Positions 22,208-33,488 of a stretch of 64,000 bases of DNA are shown piece by piece. This DNA is from Branchipolynoe longqiensis (taxonomy: Eukaryota; Annelida; Polychaeta; Phyllodocida; Polynoidae). Position 1 is the stretch's first letter. The number at the start of each line of letters is the position of its first letter. The translations under genes were made by a program, and so were the position numbers. The notes below the pieces were generated by a model. The model searched no databases, had not been told where the DNA came from, and was given only the letters and a program-made list of their open reading frames with translations. Location: the NCBI GenBank assembly GCA_030323885.1, contig CM059186.1, forward strand, positions 22,215,849 through 22,279,848, read 5' to 3'.

Positions 22208-22995
22208 ATCCTCCCCCTTCAGCCTCCTCCTCCTCCTACTCCCCCCTCCCTCCTCCCCTCCCTCCCCTCCCCCTCCCCTCCCCCCCTCCCCCTCCCCCTC
22301 CCCTGCCCCTTCCCCCTCCCCTCCCTCCTCCCCTCCCCCTCCCCCTCCCCTTCCCCCTGCCCTCCCCCCTCCCCCCCCCCCCTCCCCTCCCCTCCCTCTC
22401 CTCCCTCTCCTCCCTCTCCTCCCTCTCCTCCCTCTCCCACCTCCCCCCTCCCCTCCCTCTCCCACCTCCTCCCTTCCCCTTCCCCCTCCCCCCCTCTCCC
22501 CTCCTCCCCCCCCTCTCCCCCCTCCCCCCCTCCCCTCTCCCCCCCCTCGCCCTTCCCTCCCCTCCCCACCCCCTCCTCCCTCCTCCCTTCTCCCCCCTCC
22601 CTCCCCCCCTCCCTCCCCCCTCCCCTCCCCCCCTCCCTCCCTCCCCTCTCCCCTCCCCCCCCCTCCCCCTTCCCCCCCCCCCCTCCCCCTTCCCTGCCCC
22701 TTCGCTCCCCTTCCCTGCCCCTTCCATGCCCCTTCCATGTCCCTTCCCTGCCCCTTCCCTCCCCCTTACCCCCCTACCCATTCCTCCTCACTTCCTCCCC
22801 TCCCTCCTCCCATCTGTCCTCCCCTCCCCTCCCCTCCCTCCTCCCCTCCCTCCTCCCCTCCTTCCTCCCCTCCTTCCTCCCCTCCCCCTCCCTTCCCTCC
22901 CCACTCCCCTCCCTCCCCTCCCCCCCCCCCCTTCCACCCTCCTCTCCCCTCCCCCCTCTCCTCCCCTCCTCCCCCTCCGCCCACCCCGCCCCACC
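22208..22995. repeat. Long polypyrimidine (CCCTCC) tract
   Basis: About 780 bp almost without purines on this strand. Poly-Pro/Ser and poly-Gly/Glu frames are artefacts. Capable of triplex or G-quadruplex structure. Confidence 0.95.
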
Positions 22996-23289
22996 CCGCT
23001 GAGGTAGGACAAGGAGTAGATCACGTGGGGGGGGGGGGTGATCACGTGGGAGTACTGGAGAGGAGGATCTTCAAACAGGAGGATCTCAGCATACCTCCAA
23101 TCTCAGCGAGGATCACCTGCTGTCTCCAAGTGAGCGGGATATCGCTGTTGTTCGGATCCGACAGTTTCCAGTAGATTCCGGTGGTTTTCGATGGGTTTCG
23201 GTGTTTTTCGATGTTTTTCGGTGGTTTCCGCCGGATCTCAGCGTTCGAGAGCTCAGGTGCTCGGTCAGCCGACGCCAGGTGGCCAGAGG

Positions 23290-23640
23290 TGACGTGCACA
23301 GTTTACGGATACGGATACGTATATGTATACGGATACGTGTGCATGGGCACGTCCTTGTGCGTCTACGTGCATATATGTGTGCGTGTACATGTGACTGTGC
23401 GAGTGTGCGTGTGTGTGTGCGTGTGTGTGTGCGTGTGTGTGTGCGTATGCGTATGTGTGTGGGTATATGTGCGTGCACATGTGCGTGTATGTGCGCGAAT
23501 ACGTGCGCATGTATGTATACATATACGTATAGGTATACGTATATGTATACGTATACGTGTACGTGTACGTAAACGTATACGTATATGCATACGTATACGT
23601 ATACGTATAGGCATATGTGTGGGTGCGCGTGTAGGCGATC
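23290..23640. repeat. Alternating purine-pyrimidine tract (GTATAC/TACGTA/GTGTGC)
   Basis: Long strings such as ATACGTATACGTATACGTAT and GCGTGTGTGTGCGTGTGTGT. Strong Z-DNA and cruciform potential. Confidence 0.9.
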
Positions 23641-23700
23641 TGCAGGAGCTGCACCACGGCCGTGGCGACGCGCCTGGGTCCTGTCAGCCAGCTTTAATGT

Positions 23701-23790
23701 GGTACACGTGGTACACGTGGTACACGTGGTACACGTGGTACACGTGGTACACGTGGCACACGTGGTAAGTGTGGTAAGTGTGGTAAGTGC
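23701..23790. repeat. 9-bp tandem repeat containing CACGTG
   Basis: Ten perfect-register units: six GGTACACGT, one GGCACACGT, then three GGTAAGTG-type. The junctions create seven CACGTG E-box palindromes spaced 9 bp apart. Confidence 0.95.
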
Positions 23791-23814
23791 ACTACCTGCA
23801 ATGTGTGAGACTGC

Positions 23815-24255
23815 TCGTGTGTGCGTGTGTGCGTGTCTGAGTGTATCCGTCGTTGTGCGTGTGTCCGTGGATGTGTGCGTGCGTGCGTGTGTGTTTCCGT
23901 GCCTGTGCGTGTGTGTCCGTTTGTGTCCGTGGTTGTGCGTGTGATTCCGTGGTTGTTCGTATGCGCGTGTGCATATCAGTGGTTGTGCGTGTACCCGTGG
24001 TTGCGCGGGGGTCCGGGTGTGTCCGTCATTGTGCGTGTGCGTGTGTGTGTCCGTGGTTGTGCGTGTGGCCATGGTTGTGCGTGTGTGCGCGTGTGTGCAT
24101 GTGTGTGCATGTGTGTGCGTGTGTGTGTGTGGTTCTGTGTGTATCCGTGGTTGTGCGTGTATCCGTGGTTGTGCGTGTGTGTGCGGGTGTCCATGGTTGT
24201 CCGTATGTGCGCGTGTGTTGGTGGTTGTGTGTGTGTGCGTGTGTTTTAGTTAGCT
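23815..24255. repeat. GT-rich tandem (TGTGCGTGT/CCGTGGT)
   Basis: Units like GTGTCCGTGGTTGTGCGT. No gene recognised. Confidence 0.9.
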
Positions 24256-24589
24256 GTGCGGTTGAGGTGGGTTTGTGGGGGTTACAGCTCAGACAGATAG
24301 ACTCCCTGAACCACCTCCTGTTTGTGAGTTACAGTCTAAGAGGGTTAGGGCTCATCTCTACCTGACACTCCACACTCTCTCCTTTCACACTCCACCCCCC
24401 ACCCCACCCACCCCCACCCCACATACACACGCAGAGTGTACACACGCCACGGGTGCACAGGTGCGCACTCATGCACAGGGAGGGAGGGAGCTCTTTGTGT
24501 GCACTGCCGAGTCTGACCAGCATATTTAGGATCCTGTAAGAGCATGGCATTTAGGAATTGTTGGGGAACTTGGGGCATTGTTGGGGGTG

Positions 24590-24850
24590 TGTGTGGGCGT
24601 GGGCTTGGGCGTGGGCGTGCCCGGGCGTGGGAAGGAGCCGAGGGTGGGGATGTAGCGGGGGGATCTCGGGGCGTGGGAAGGGGCCGATGGTGGGGATGGA
24701 GGGGGGGGGGGGGGTGTCTCGGGGCGTGGGAATGGGCCGAGGGTGGGGATGGGCCCGGGGAGATGTGTCCCAGAGTGCGGAGAGGCCGGGAGTGTAGAGG
24801 GCAGGGATGGAGAGGGGCCGGAGGTGGGGAGGGGCAGAGGCATTGAGCGC
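24590..24850. repeat. G-rich degenerate tandem
   Basis: GGGGCGTGGGAA..GGGCCGA.GGTGGGGATG, repeated about four times. Confidence 0.75.
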
Positions 24851-24949
24851 CAGGGGTGTAGAGCCGGGGGTCCGGTTCAATAGTTAAGATTATCTACCAC
24901 GCGTAAACCATTCTCATCTCCATCCCCATCCCAATATCCAGCTCGATTC

Positions 24950-25575
24950 CGCACCCCCCATCCCCTCAGCCCCTCTCCCCTCACCCCTCACCCCTCTCCC
25001 TTCATCCCTCATCCCTCTCCCTTCATCCCTCACCCCTCTCACCTCTCCCCTCATCCTCTCCCTTCTCCCCTCGCCCTCACCCTCTCACCCCTCGCCTTTC
25101 TCCCTTCGCCCCCCTCGCCGCTCTCCCATCACCCCTTTCCTCTCGCCCACTCCCCTCTCACCTCCCCTCGACCTCTCCCTTCTCCCCCCGACTTTACCCT
25201 CTCTCGCCTCGCCCTCCCCCTCTCTCCGCCCCCCCCCCCCCCCCCCCCCTCTCTCCCCCTCACCCTCTCTCCCCTCCCCCTCACCCTCTCTCCCCTCGCC
25301 CTCTCTCCCCTCGCCCTTACCCTCTGTCCCCTCACCCTCACCCTCTCTGCCCTCGCCCTTACCTTCTGTCCCCTCCCCTCCCCCTCTCTCCCCTCACCCT
25401 CACCCTCTCTCCCCTCACCCTCACCCTCTCTCCCCTCGCCTTTACCCTATGTCCTCTCGCCCTGACCCTCTCTCCCCTCGCCCTCACCCTCTCTCCCCTC
25501 GCCCTCACCCCTCTCCCCTCATCCATCTCCCCTCATCCCTCTCCCCTCATCCCTAACCCCTCGCCCCTCGCCTCT
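24950..25575. repeat. CCCTC-type repeat block 1
   Basis: Tandem CTCTCCCCTCGCCCTCACC. Part of it (25245-25378) is nearly the same as 26815-26982. Confidence 0.9.
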
Positions 25576-25814
25576 CTTCACCTCTCGTCTCATGGTCGAG
25601 CGCCGACCACAACGACAACCAAACCTCATTGCGGCCTGTACAGCACCGTGGGGCCCAGTCCCAGGGGACTCTCCGTTATTGGCGAGATGGTGGGGGGCGG
25701 AAAGGAGGAGAAGGAGGGAATGGGAGGGAGGGGTATGGGGAGAGGGGGGGGGGGAGACCAGGGGGAACCATTGTGGACTGACTATGTCAGCAGCAATCCA
25801 GGCACTCATCAACT

Positions 25815-26575
25815 AAAGTGATATAATAGTGGTATATACAGTGGTATAAACAGTGGTATATACAGTGGTATATATAGTGGTATAGATAGAGGTATATCAA
25901 TATATATCACAATATATCACTATATATCACTCCATATCACTATATTATATATCACTATAAATATCACTATGCTAAGAACACATGTGTTAATCACTTTTTT
26001 TCACAATATATATCACTATGTATATAATTATATATAGTGATTAGCACGGGCCTTCTTACTCTAGGCATATTGACAGGCATAGTGATATATAGAGTGATAT
26101 ATAGTGATTAGTACCGGCGTTCCTAGTGTCCCCTCAGCTAGTCAAATTACTAGATTACATCACTCTTGTGAGGAAACTACTGGAAACAACGTTAGCTAGC
26201 ATTGCTCACTGATAGTCCAAGAGATTTGGGTGATGCAAGATGGTGAACCAGAATGCACGAGTGTAATATGTATATACAATATATATATATATATATTAAT
26301 ATACAATATATAATATACAATATATATAATATAAATAATATATATAATACAAATGACATATGATATATATAATATAAATATGATATATTATATATTATAT
26401 ACCATATACTATATACTATATACTATATATTCTATTTTATACATTATACATTATACAGTATACAGTATACAGTATACAGTATACAGTATACATTATGCAT
26501 TATGCATTATACATTATACATTATATATTATATATTTCATATTATATATTACATCTTATATACATAAGTCAGTTT
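25815..26575. repeat. AT-rich region with TATA-type simple repeats
   Basis: Interrupted GTGGTATATA/ATATCACTATAT words (25815-26120), then TATAT and ATACAGTATACAGT runs (26268-26560). No gene recognised. Confidence 0.85.
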
Positions 26576-26747
26576 TAGTGGTCATTTATTTAGATGGCGT
26601 GTGTGATAGTCTGTATCTTATCCGGACCGGTCGTCACACACTGATCTAATATTTGATTGTTGATGCAAACAGGTTATTAAAATGGTAATTATTTTCATTA
26701 CTACAACATGATATCCAATAACCGTATTTGCCGAATCAGTTATTTTC

Positions 26748-27035
26748 CTTCATAGTCGACCATACCCTCTCTCCCCTCGCCCTCCCCTCTCTCCGCTCCC
26801 CTCTCCCCCCCCCCCCTCTCTCCCCCTCACCCTCTCTCCCCTCCCCCTCACCCTCTCTCCCCTCCCCCTCACCCTCTCTCCCCTCACCCTCTCTCCCCTC
26901 GCCCTCTCTCCCCTCGCCCTTACCCTCTGTCCCCTCACCCTCACCCTCTCTGCCCTCGCCCTTACCCTCTGTCCCCTCCCCCAGGGGTCCGGGTCTTTCC
27001 TTCATAGTCGACCATACCCTCTCTCCCCTCGCCCT
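26748..27035. repeat. CCCTC-type repeat block 2, bounded by a direct repeat
   Basis: CCTTCATAGTCGACCATACC occurs at both edges (about 26748 and 26998) around a CCCTC array. The array duplicates part of block 1. Confidence 0.85.
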
Positions 27036-27357
27036 CGGTGGTCGATTCGGTAGAGCGCAGGTTCCTCGTGCGGGAGATCGGGAGTTCGATTCCCGGCCGA
27101 ATCAAACCCATGACTTATACAATTTATACTTGTCACTACCTAGCATAATCACTGGCATTAATAGGATAGGACACGGACTGGTTAGCACAGTATTAGGATA
27201 ATGTGACTGTGTGGGATATCGGATCCCAGTCCTGGCAACGTAGTCTCCCAGTGGGGCAGCATTATTACGTCGCCATGAGTGAGTACTTTCAAAAGTCGGT
27301 ATCTATCCTGATATGACCTTACATGCTACTTTGACATAAAACTCAAACAAACAAACC
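27036..27357 (+). mobile_element. Dominant SINE, full length, type A
   Basis: Head GGTGGTCGATTCGGTAGAGC, B-box-like GAGTTCGATTCCCGG, tail AACTCAAACAAACAAACC. Confidence 0.9.
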
Positions 27358-27362
27358 TTCAT

Positions 27363-27753
27363 ATATATCAAAGAACCTATAATACTAAGACGGCTCACTC
27401 CCTATCTCTCCCATGGTAATGTAAATTTCGCAGTGCCACCTTGTGGTGGGTTTGATCAGCCCGGCTGCTGGTTGGTGTTTCACATGTAAACACATACAAT
27501 TATATTATACATGAGATAGGTAAGTATGAATACACATCAATATGAAATTGTTATGAACAAATACACATCAGCATCATCATCATCATCATCGCCATCATCA
27601 CACATCTTTCACATTCATATATACATTTATACATATAATATAGCAACTGTTTCACCAAGAGAACAGCCAGCGCCCAAGTGGTGGGTTTGATCGTTTTGAT
27701 TAGACAGTACAGGCTGAGTGAGCCGTCTTAGTATTTTAGGGTCTTTGTATATA
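27363..27753. mobile_element. MITE with approximately 39-bp TIRs
   Basis: The inner 19 bp of the TIR (ATACTAAGACGGCTCACTC) match perfectly; the outer part matches with a few changes. TA-rich flanks. Two internal direct copies of GTGGTGGGTTTGATC. Non-coding. Confidence 0.75.
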
Positions 27754-28033
27754 TCTACAATTACAAATGGCAATTTCATTTGGCTTCCTCTTTCTACGAG
27801 CCATTATTCAAACAGCTACGAGTAAAGGAAAACTTCTGTTTTTCACCCGATTCATATTAAAACTTAATCATATTTTGGTTTTGTTTAGTTTACTTATATT
27901 TATGCACAGAATAAGTTGCTCCAAACGTGATATTTACTAGTATGGATCATTTTACTTGCATCTTCCAATTATGTATATATATTATACATATCACAGAAAT
28001 TAATATGATATACATGTGCATTAATTATATATA

Positions 28034-28351
28034 CTGTATATGTCCCAATAGACCCACACTGTTTGAGTGCAGACACATGAAAGAGCGTCTATTCGAAGTT
28101 AAAGAATTTCATGGATTTGTTTTTGTCATGCCTCTGAAATAAAGTCGGATTGTCTTATTTTATGTGCATTCAGTCCAAGTATGTTCATAAATTTAGATTT
28201 ATTTTGGTTGTGCCTCTGAAATAAAGTGGGATTGTCTATTTTATGTGCATTCAGTCTGAATATGATGGTAAATTTGTGCGTGCTTTCAATCTTGAAATGG
28301 GGGGGTGGTGTTCTTCTATTGGGTAGCATGCTTCTATTGGGACATATACGG
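28034..28351. mobile_element. TA-flanked MITE with internal duplication
   Basis: Inverted ends CTGTATATGTCCCAATAGA and CCGTATATGTCCCAATAGA, with TA on each side. Inside, an approximately 85-bp unit (CCTCTGAAATAAAGT.GGATT) is tandemly repeated. Confidence 0.75.
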
Positions 28352-28393
28352 TATTCTAATATTTCTATTCAATTTTGCATATAAATCTGTCAG

Positions 28394-28658
28394 TATATGA
28401 GACTGTCTCAAAAGGTGCTAAGCAATATGGGACAAAACTTTGTCCATTGTAACGATCAACATACTATCTGCTTATGCATTTGTTCAAGATAAACTGATTT
28501 GTTTTTTACATGGTGTTTCATAATCCCAATAGAATACATATTAGTTTGAAGCAAATGTCCTTGTGTTTTCAGTATAGCTGTTTCTGTCCTGTTTTGTGTC
28601 AATTGTTACAACGGACAAAAAAAGAAAGAGTTATCACCTTTTGAGACAGGCTCATATA
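28394..28658. mobile_element. Short MITE, TIR with CTGTCTCAAAAGGTG
   Basis: 24-bp inverted ends beginning TATATGAG with one mismatch. TA-rich flanks. No ORF. The GTCTCAAAAG core resembles the end of the mariner-like element at 34223, but the two elements differ inside. Confidence 0.8.
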
Positions 28659-28671
28659 TATATATATATAT

Positions 28672-28975
28672 AGTGCCAGGCTAGGAAGTGGCAAGTATAC
28701 ATTTTAAACCATTGGTTTGATCGACCCGGAACCGAACTCCCGGTCTCCCGCACGCGAGGCCCACACTCTACCTACTCGGCCAGCGTGCGGCATCATTAGG
28801 ATAGAGTACGGACTGGTTGGCTCAGTGTCAGGATAATGTGACTGAGTGGGATATCAGGTCATGCTGCTGGTGGCCTGGTCTCCTATAAAAGTCGCCATGA
28901 GTGTGCACTGTCACAAGTAGGTTCCCGTCCTGATATGAAAGAAGATGTTGCCAGGATGTAAAACTCCAACACAAA
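28672..28975 (+). mobile_element. Dominant SINE with an exact 5' inversion
   Basis: 28672-28792 is the complete 5' half (tRNA head to AGCCTGGCACT) on the minus strand. 28793-28975 is the 3' half on the plus strand, starting at the next bases (CATTAGGATAG). Almost nothing is lost at the breakpoint. Confidence 0.8.
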
Positions 28976-29094
28976 AGCTATACTTATATGTAGTCTATTT
29001 ATAAATAAATAGACAATAAGCTCCCCCGCGCCTGATATTAGAGGTGTTTTTATAATGTATCTGTTGGAGCTTTTTCTTCTGCCCATATTCATCA

Positions 29095-29345
29095 TGTTCA
29101 TCGGTAAATGGTAAAATACATACACGTGTACATGATGTCGAATTAATATCATATTAGAATAACAAAACGCAATCAGCCAGCTTTAATAACACTTCACCTG
29201 GCAGTAACGAAAATACCACATACTGAACTTAACCAGTCATTTCCGGTTTGAACAATAGAAGCATTTTCCCATCGTGCAACCTGCAATGGATACTTACTTT
29301 GTGGGTGAGTGTGGGTGCCGTTGGGGGGGGGGGGGGTCATAATCT
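29095..29345. repeat. Duplicated approximately 250-bp segment, copy 1
   Basis: From GGTAAATGGTAAAATACATA through CAAAACGCAATCAGCC to a G run and CATAATCTAAA. Very similar to 29548-29785. Confidence 0.8.
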
Positions 29346-29527
29346 AAAGACTAGTTGGCTCAGTGTCAGGATAATGTGACTGAGTGGGATATCAAGTCAT
29401 GGTGCTGGCAGCCTGGTATCCCAGTGGGGGAGCATTGTAAAGTCGCCATGAGTGCGCACTTCACAAGTCGGTACCCGTCCTGAGATGACCTTAGATGCTG
29501 CTAGGACGTAAAAGAACAACAAACAAA
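29345..29527 (+). mobile_element. Dominant SINE, 5'-truncated, AACAACAAACAAA tail
   Basis: Begins at ACTAGTTGGCTCAGTGTCAG and sits between the two halves of a local duplication. Confidence 0.8.
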
Positions 29528-29547
29528 AACTCCTAATCTAAAACTGA

Positions 29548-29785
29548 TCGGTAGATGGTAAAATACATACACGTGTACATTATGTCGAATTAATATCATA
29601 TTACAACAACAAAACGCAATCAGCCGGCTTTAATAACAATTCACTTTGCAGTAACGAAAATACCACATACCGAATTTCACCAGTTATTTCCGGTTCGAAC
29701 AATAGAAGCATTTTCCCATCGTGCAATGGATACTTACTTTGTGGGTGAGGGGGGGGGGGGTGGTTCATAATCTAAAACTAGTACT
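29548..29785. repeat. Duplicated approximately 250-bp segment, copy 2
   Basis: Counterpart of 29095-29345 with roughly 15-20 scattered differences. It also ends in a G run and CATAATCTAAA. Confidence 0.8.
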
Positions 29786-29974
29786 AAGAATACACGCGAT
29801 TATATCGATTCTCCGTAATGTTTCAGGGGCTGGTAATGCCTGCCAGGCTTGACGTGGAATACATGCCAGCCAAGGGGCAGGGTGTGTGTGTGTGGGTTGG
29901 AGGTGTGGTGCGGTGGGGGTGTGATGGATAGATCTATCTACACCCAACACAAAGTAGATGTGCGTGTGTCCTAC

Positions 29975-30310
29975 CCGGCCCCGCCCCGCCCCGCCCCGCC
30001 CCGCCCCGCCCCGCCCCGCCCCGCCCCGCCCCGCCCCGCCCCGCCCCGCCCCGCCCCGCCCCGCCCCGCCCCGCCCCGACCCGCCCCGCGCCCCGCCACG
30101 CCCCGCCCCGACCGGCCCCACCCCGCCCCGCTCACCTCGCCCCGACCCGCCCCGACCCGACCCGCCCGCCCCGCCCCGCCCCGCCCGCCCCGACCCGCCC
30201 GCCCCCCGCCCGCCCCGCCCGCCCGACCCGCCCCGCCCGCCCCGCCACCCCCCGGCCCCGCCCGACCTCGCCCGGCCTCGTCCGGCCTCGCCCGGCCTCG
30301 CCCGGCCTCG
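29975..30310. repeat. CCCCG pentamer array
   Basis: About 24 exact units to 30078, then degenerate. The complementary strand is GGGGC(n), with Sp1-like GC boxes and G-quadruplex potential. Pro/Arg and Gly/Arg frames are artefacts. Confidence 0.95.
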
Positions 30311-30417
30311 CCTTCGCCTCTCTGGCTGCCAGGTGGACTTTGTGTGGGGTATGAAGACCCCGGGCATGCCGCACTAACTGGTCACCATCACACCAGCATC
30401 TCTACCAGCAGCTGGAT

Positions 30418-30640
30418 GAGGAGGAGGTAGGGGAGGAGGTAGGGGAGGAGGTAGGGGAGGTGGGGGAGGTGTAGGAAACCGGGAACTGGAGGTCGTGGAG
30501 GAGGTCGTGGAGGAGGAGCAGGTCGTGGAGGAGGAGGTGGAGGAGGTGGTGGTGGTGGAGGAGGTGGAGGAGGTGGAGGTGGTGGTGGTGGAGGTGGTGG
30601 AGGAGGTGGAGGTGGTGGAGGAGGTGGAGGAAATACACAC
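30418..30640. repeat. GGA/GGT trinucleotide tract
   Basis: GAGGAGGTGGAGGTGGTGG-type sequence. Purine-rich, no gene. Confidence 0.9.
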
Positions 30641-30672
30641 ATACCTACATAGGAAATAAAACACATATTTAA

Positions 30673-30855
30673 AGCTGTCACTGCTCAAATATAGACATGT
30701 ACACCAACATTAATTCGGTATGTTGCCACTTAAAACTTATCCAATGTTAGCCTTTCAAACTAAAGTAACATAAATTATACTTATAACGATGCATCTAATA
30801 TATTTACATTAAAAGAATGCCAGAAACTCAAAAGGATCAGATTATGCAACACGCT
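30673..30855. mobile_element. TTAA-flanked MITE Q, copy 2 (internally deleted)
   Basis: Starts AGCTGTCACTG. Flanked by TTAA at 30669-30672 and 30856-30859. Retains GCCTTTCAAACTAAAGTAAC and AGAAACTCAAAAGGATCAGA from the longer copies. Confidence 0.75.
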
Positions 30856-31109
30856 TTAACATTGGATAAGGGAGATTATGCAGGTAAAAATGATCGGCAG
30901 CTATATCATATATATATATATATATGTATATGTATATATATATATACTCAGATGTTGTTTATATTCACATAACTGCACACAGAGAACATATACCATACAT
31001 GTATGGATGCCTCTGTGTTAGCAGAGCGGGAGACTGATGCGCCTCCTAATAAGAATGTTGGCAACAGCTAGCATTGTGACGGCGACTTGCTAAGTACTGT
31101 ATGCGCCAT

Positions 31110-31640
31110 TGACACACTTCCGGCCCCGGCCCGCTCCATAAACCCAGCCCCCTGCCCTCCGGCTCCAGGTCCCAGGCCTCTGGCTCCCTGCCCCTGGCCC
31201 CTGGCTCCTTCCCCCTGGCTCCTTCCCCCCCCCCCCCCCCGGCCGCCGGCTCCCGGCGCCTGCTTCCCGGGCCCCGGCCCCCGGCCCCCGACCCCCGGCC
31301 CCAGGCCGCCGGTCCCCGGTCCCCGGCCCCCGGCTCCCGGCTCCCGGCTGGGACCCACCACGCCCCAGCATCAATTACGACGCATGCCCGGTGGGCATTG
31401 GCCGAGCTGCAAGTTGGCTGCAAATTACCGGCCGTGCTCTGAGCACTGCTGGGCGGCCGTCTGCTCGTATCGGCGCTCATCGCCCGCCGGCACTTGCGCA
31501 TTTCCGGCCCGGCAATGGAAGCCGCGCCGAGCCGTGCAGCTCAGGTGAACGAGCGCGAGGCAGTGAGAGGCGGGAGGACGACGCCACATTACGGCCCGAT
31601 GAGGGTGTTACACAGGGACGGGAACAGGGACGTTAAGCCA
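31110..31640. other. GC-rich, CpG-rich segment
   Basis: CCCCGG/CCCCC-rich part (31130-31350), then mixed CpG-rich sequence with GCCGCGCCGAGCCGTGCAG and a CAG/GTGAAC donor-like site near 31540. It might be a promoter or 5' exon. No coding frame is convincing. Confidence 0.3.
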
Positions 31641-31644
31641 GGAC

Positions 31645-32245
31645 CCCCTCACCTCCACCTCCTCTCCACCTCCACCACCTCCACCTCCTCCACCTCCTCT
31701 CCACCGCCTCCTCCTCCTCCTCCAACACCACCACCACCACCTCCTCGTCCTCCACCACCACCTCCACCTCCTCGTCCTCCACCTCCACCACCACCACCAC
31801 CCCCTCCACCACCCCCTCACCTCCACCTCCTCCTCTCCACCACCTCCTCCACCATCACCACTACCACCACCTCCTCGTCCTCCACCACCACCTCCACCTC
31901 ATCCTCCACCTCCTCCTCCACCACAACCACTTGCTCGACCCCCTCCTCCACCACCTACTCTACCCATTCCCCCACCACCCCTTCGTCCACCACCGCCTCC
32001 ATCTCCACGTCCTCCTCCACCACCTCCTCCACCACCTCCACCACCTCCACCACCTCCTCCTCCACCACCTGCTTTACCTCCAGCTCCTTCATCTCCACCA
32101 TCTTTACCATCCTCCTTTTTCGCCGTCTGCTCTACCCTCTCCACCACCACCACCACCTCCACCTCTTTCTCCTCCACCTCCTTCACCACCACCACCTCCT
32201 GTACCTCCTCCACCACCATCACCACCACCATCACTCCTGTGCTGG
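31645..32245. repeat. CCT/CCA trinucleotide tract
   Basis: CCTCCACCACCTCC-type repeats, about 600 bp. Ser/Thr and Pro frames are artefacts. Confidence 0.93.
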
Positions 32246-32683
32246 CATGGCCTGAAATGATTGTAAGGACGATAAAACCACTATCACTGAGACGGTTGCC
32301 GGACGGGTGGGGTGTGTGGTGGTGGGTGGGGGTAGGTGGGAGTGGGTGGGGGTGGGGGTGGTCTGACGTCATGTACAGGTGTGTTTGATGGACGATGCCG
32401 TGAGAACGTAAGGGTTGTCTAGCCTCTACTAAACATGATAAATGAGAGTGAATTGGGGTATTGCATCCCAACAAATTCCACGGTCATAGTAGAACGCGTA
32501 GGGACTTGCAGAGATGAAAGATCTCCACGATTTCGCCTATTTATATGACAACGAATTCAGTCATTCGAATCCCGTTTTTATATGACCTTAGAATTTGATA
32601 GAACAAACAAGAGATCGAACCCACAACCAGTGAATCAGGAACAACAAGTGAATTTCCTTCAATGCTGGTCTGGGCTCGGTTGG

Positions 32684-33488
32684 GCTGAGTTGGGTTGGAT
32701 TGAGCTGGGATGGACTGGGCTGGATTGGGTTGGGTTGGGCTGGGCTGGGCTGGGCTGGATTGAGTTGGGTTGGGTTGGGCTGGGCTGGGCTGGGCTGGGC
32801 TGGACTAGGCTGAGTTTGGTTGGGCTTGGCTGAGTTGGGATTGAGCTGGACTGGGCTTTGTTGAGCCAGGTTGATCTTGGTTGCGTTGGGCTGGACTCAG
32901 TTGAGCCTGGCTGGACTGGGTTGAGCTGGGCTGGACTGAGTTGGATTGAGCTTGGCTGAGTTGGGCTGGGCTGGGCTGGGCTGGGCTGGGCTGGACTGGA
33001 CTGGGCTGGGCTGGGCTTGACTGGGCTGGGCTGAGCTGGGCTATACTGGGCTGGGTCGGGCTGGGCCGGGCCGGGCTGGGCTGGGCTGGGCTGGGCTGGG
33101 CTGGGCTGGGCTGGGCTGGGCTGTACTGGGTTGTGCTGGGCTGAGTTGGGCCGAGTTGGCATGGGCTGGTTTAGGTTGGGTTGGGCTGGGCTGGCTGGAC
33201 TAGACTGGGTTGTGCTGAGGTGGCCTGGGTTGTGCTTGGTTGGGCTGGGCTGGTCTGGATTGAGCTGGGCTGGGCTGGTCTGTACTAGGCTGGGCAGGGC
33301 TGAGTTGGCCTGAGTTGGATTGAGCTGGGCTGGGCTGGGCTGGGCCCGGCTGGGCTGGGCTGGGCTGTACTATGCTGGGCAGGGCTGAGTTGGATTGAGC
33401 TGGGCTGGGCTAGGCCCGGCTGGGCTGGGCTGTACTAGGCTGGGCAGGGCTGAGTTGGCCTGAGTTGGATTGAGCTGGGCTGGGCTGG
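32684..33488. repeat. GGGCT pentamer array (with GAGCT, GGACT, GGGTT variants)
   Basis: About 160 pentamers in register. The plus strand is G-rich and carries many AGCT sites. Confidence 0.95.

Noticed and set aside
22151..23007. Proline-rich frames of 270-283 codons
   Set aside because: Polypyrimidine tract; no ordered domain or splice context.
23113..24072. 319-codon minus-strand frame with Thr/His/Arg repeats
   Set aside because: Spans three different simple repeats; no conserved segment.
29849..30430. Pro/Arg- and Gly/Arg-rich frames
   Set aside because: CCCCG array.
32659..33162. Pro/Ser/Gln frame in the GGGCT array
   Set aside because: Pentamer repeat translation.
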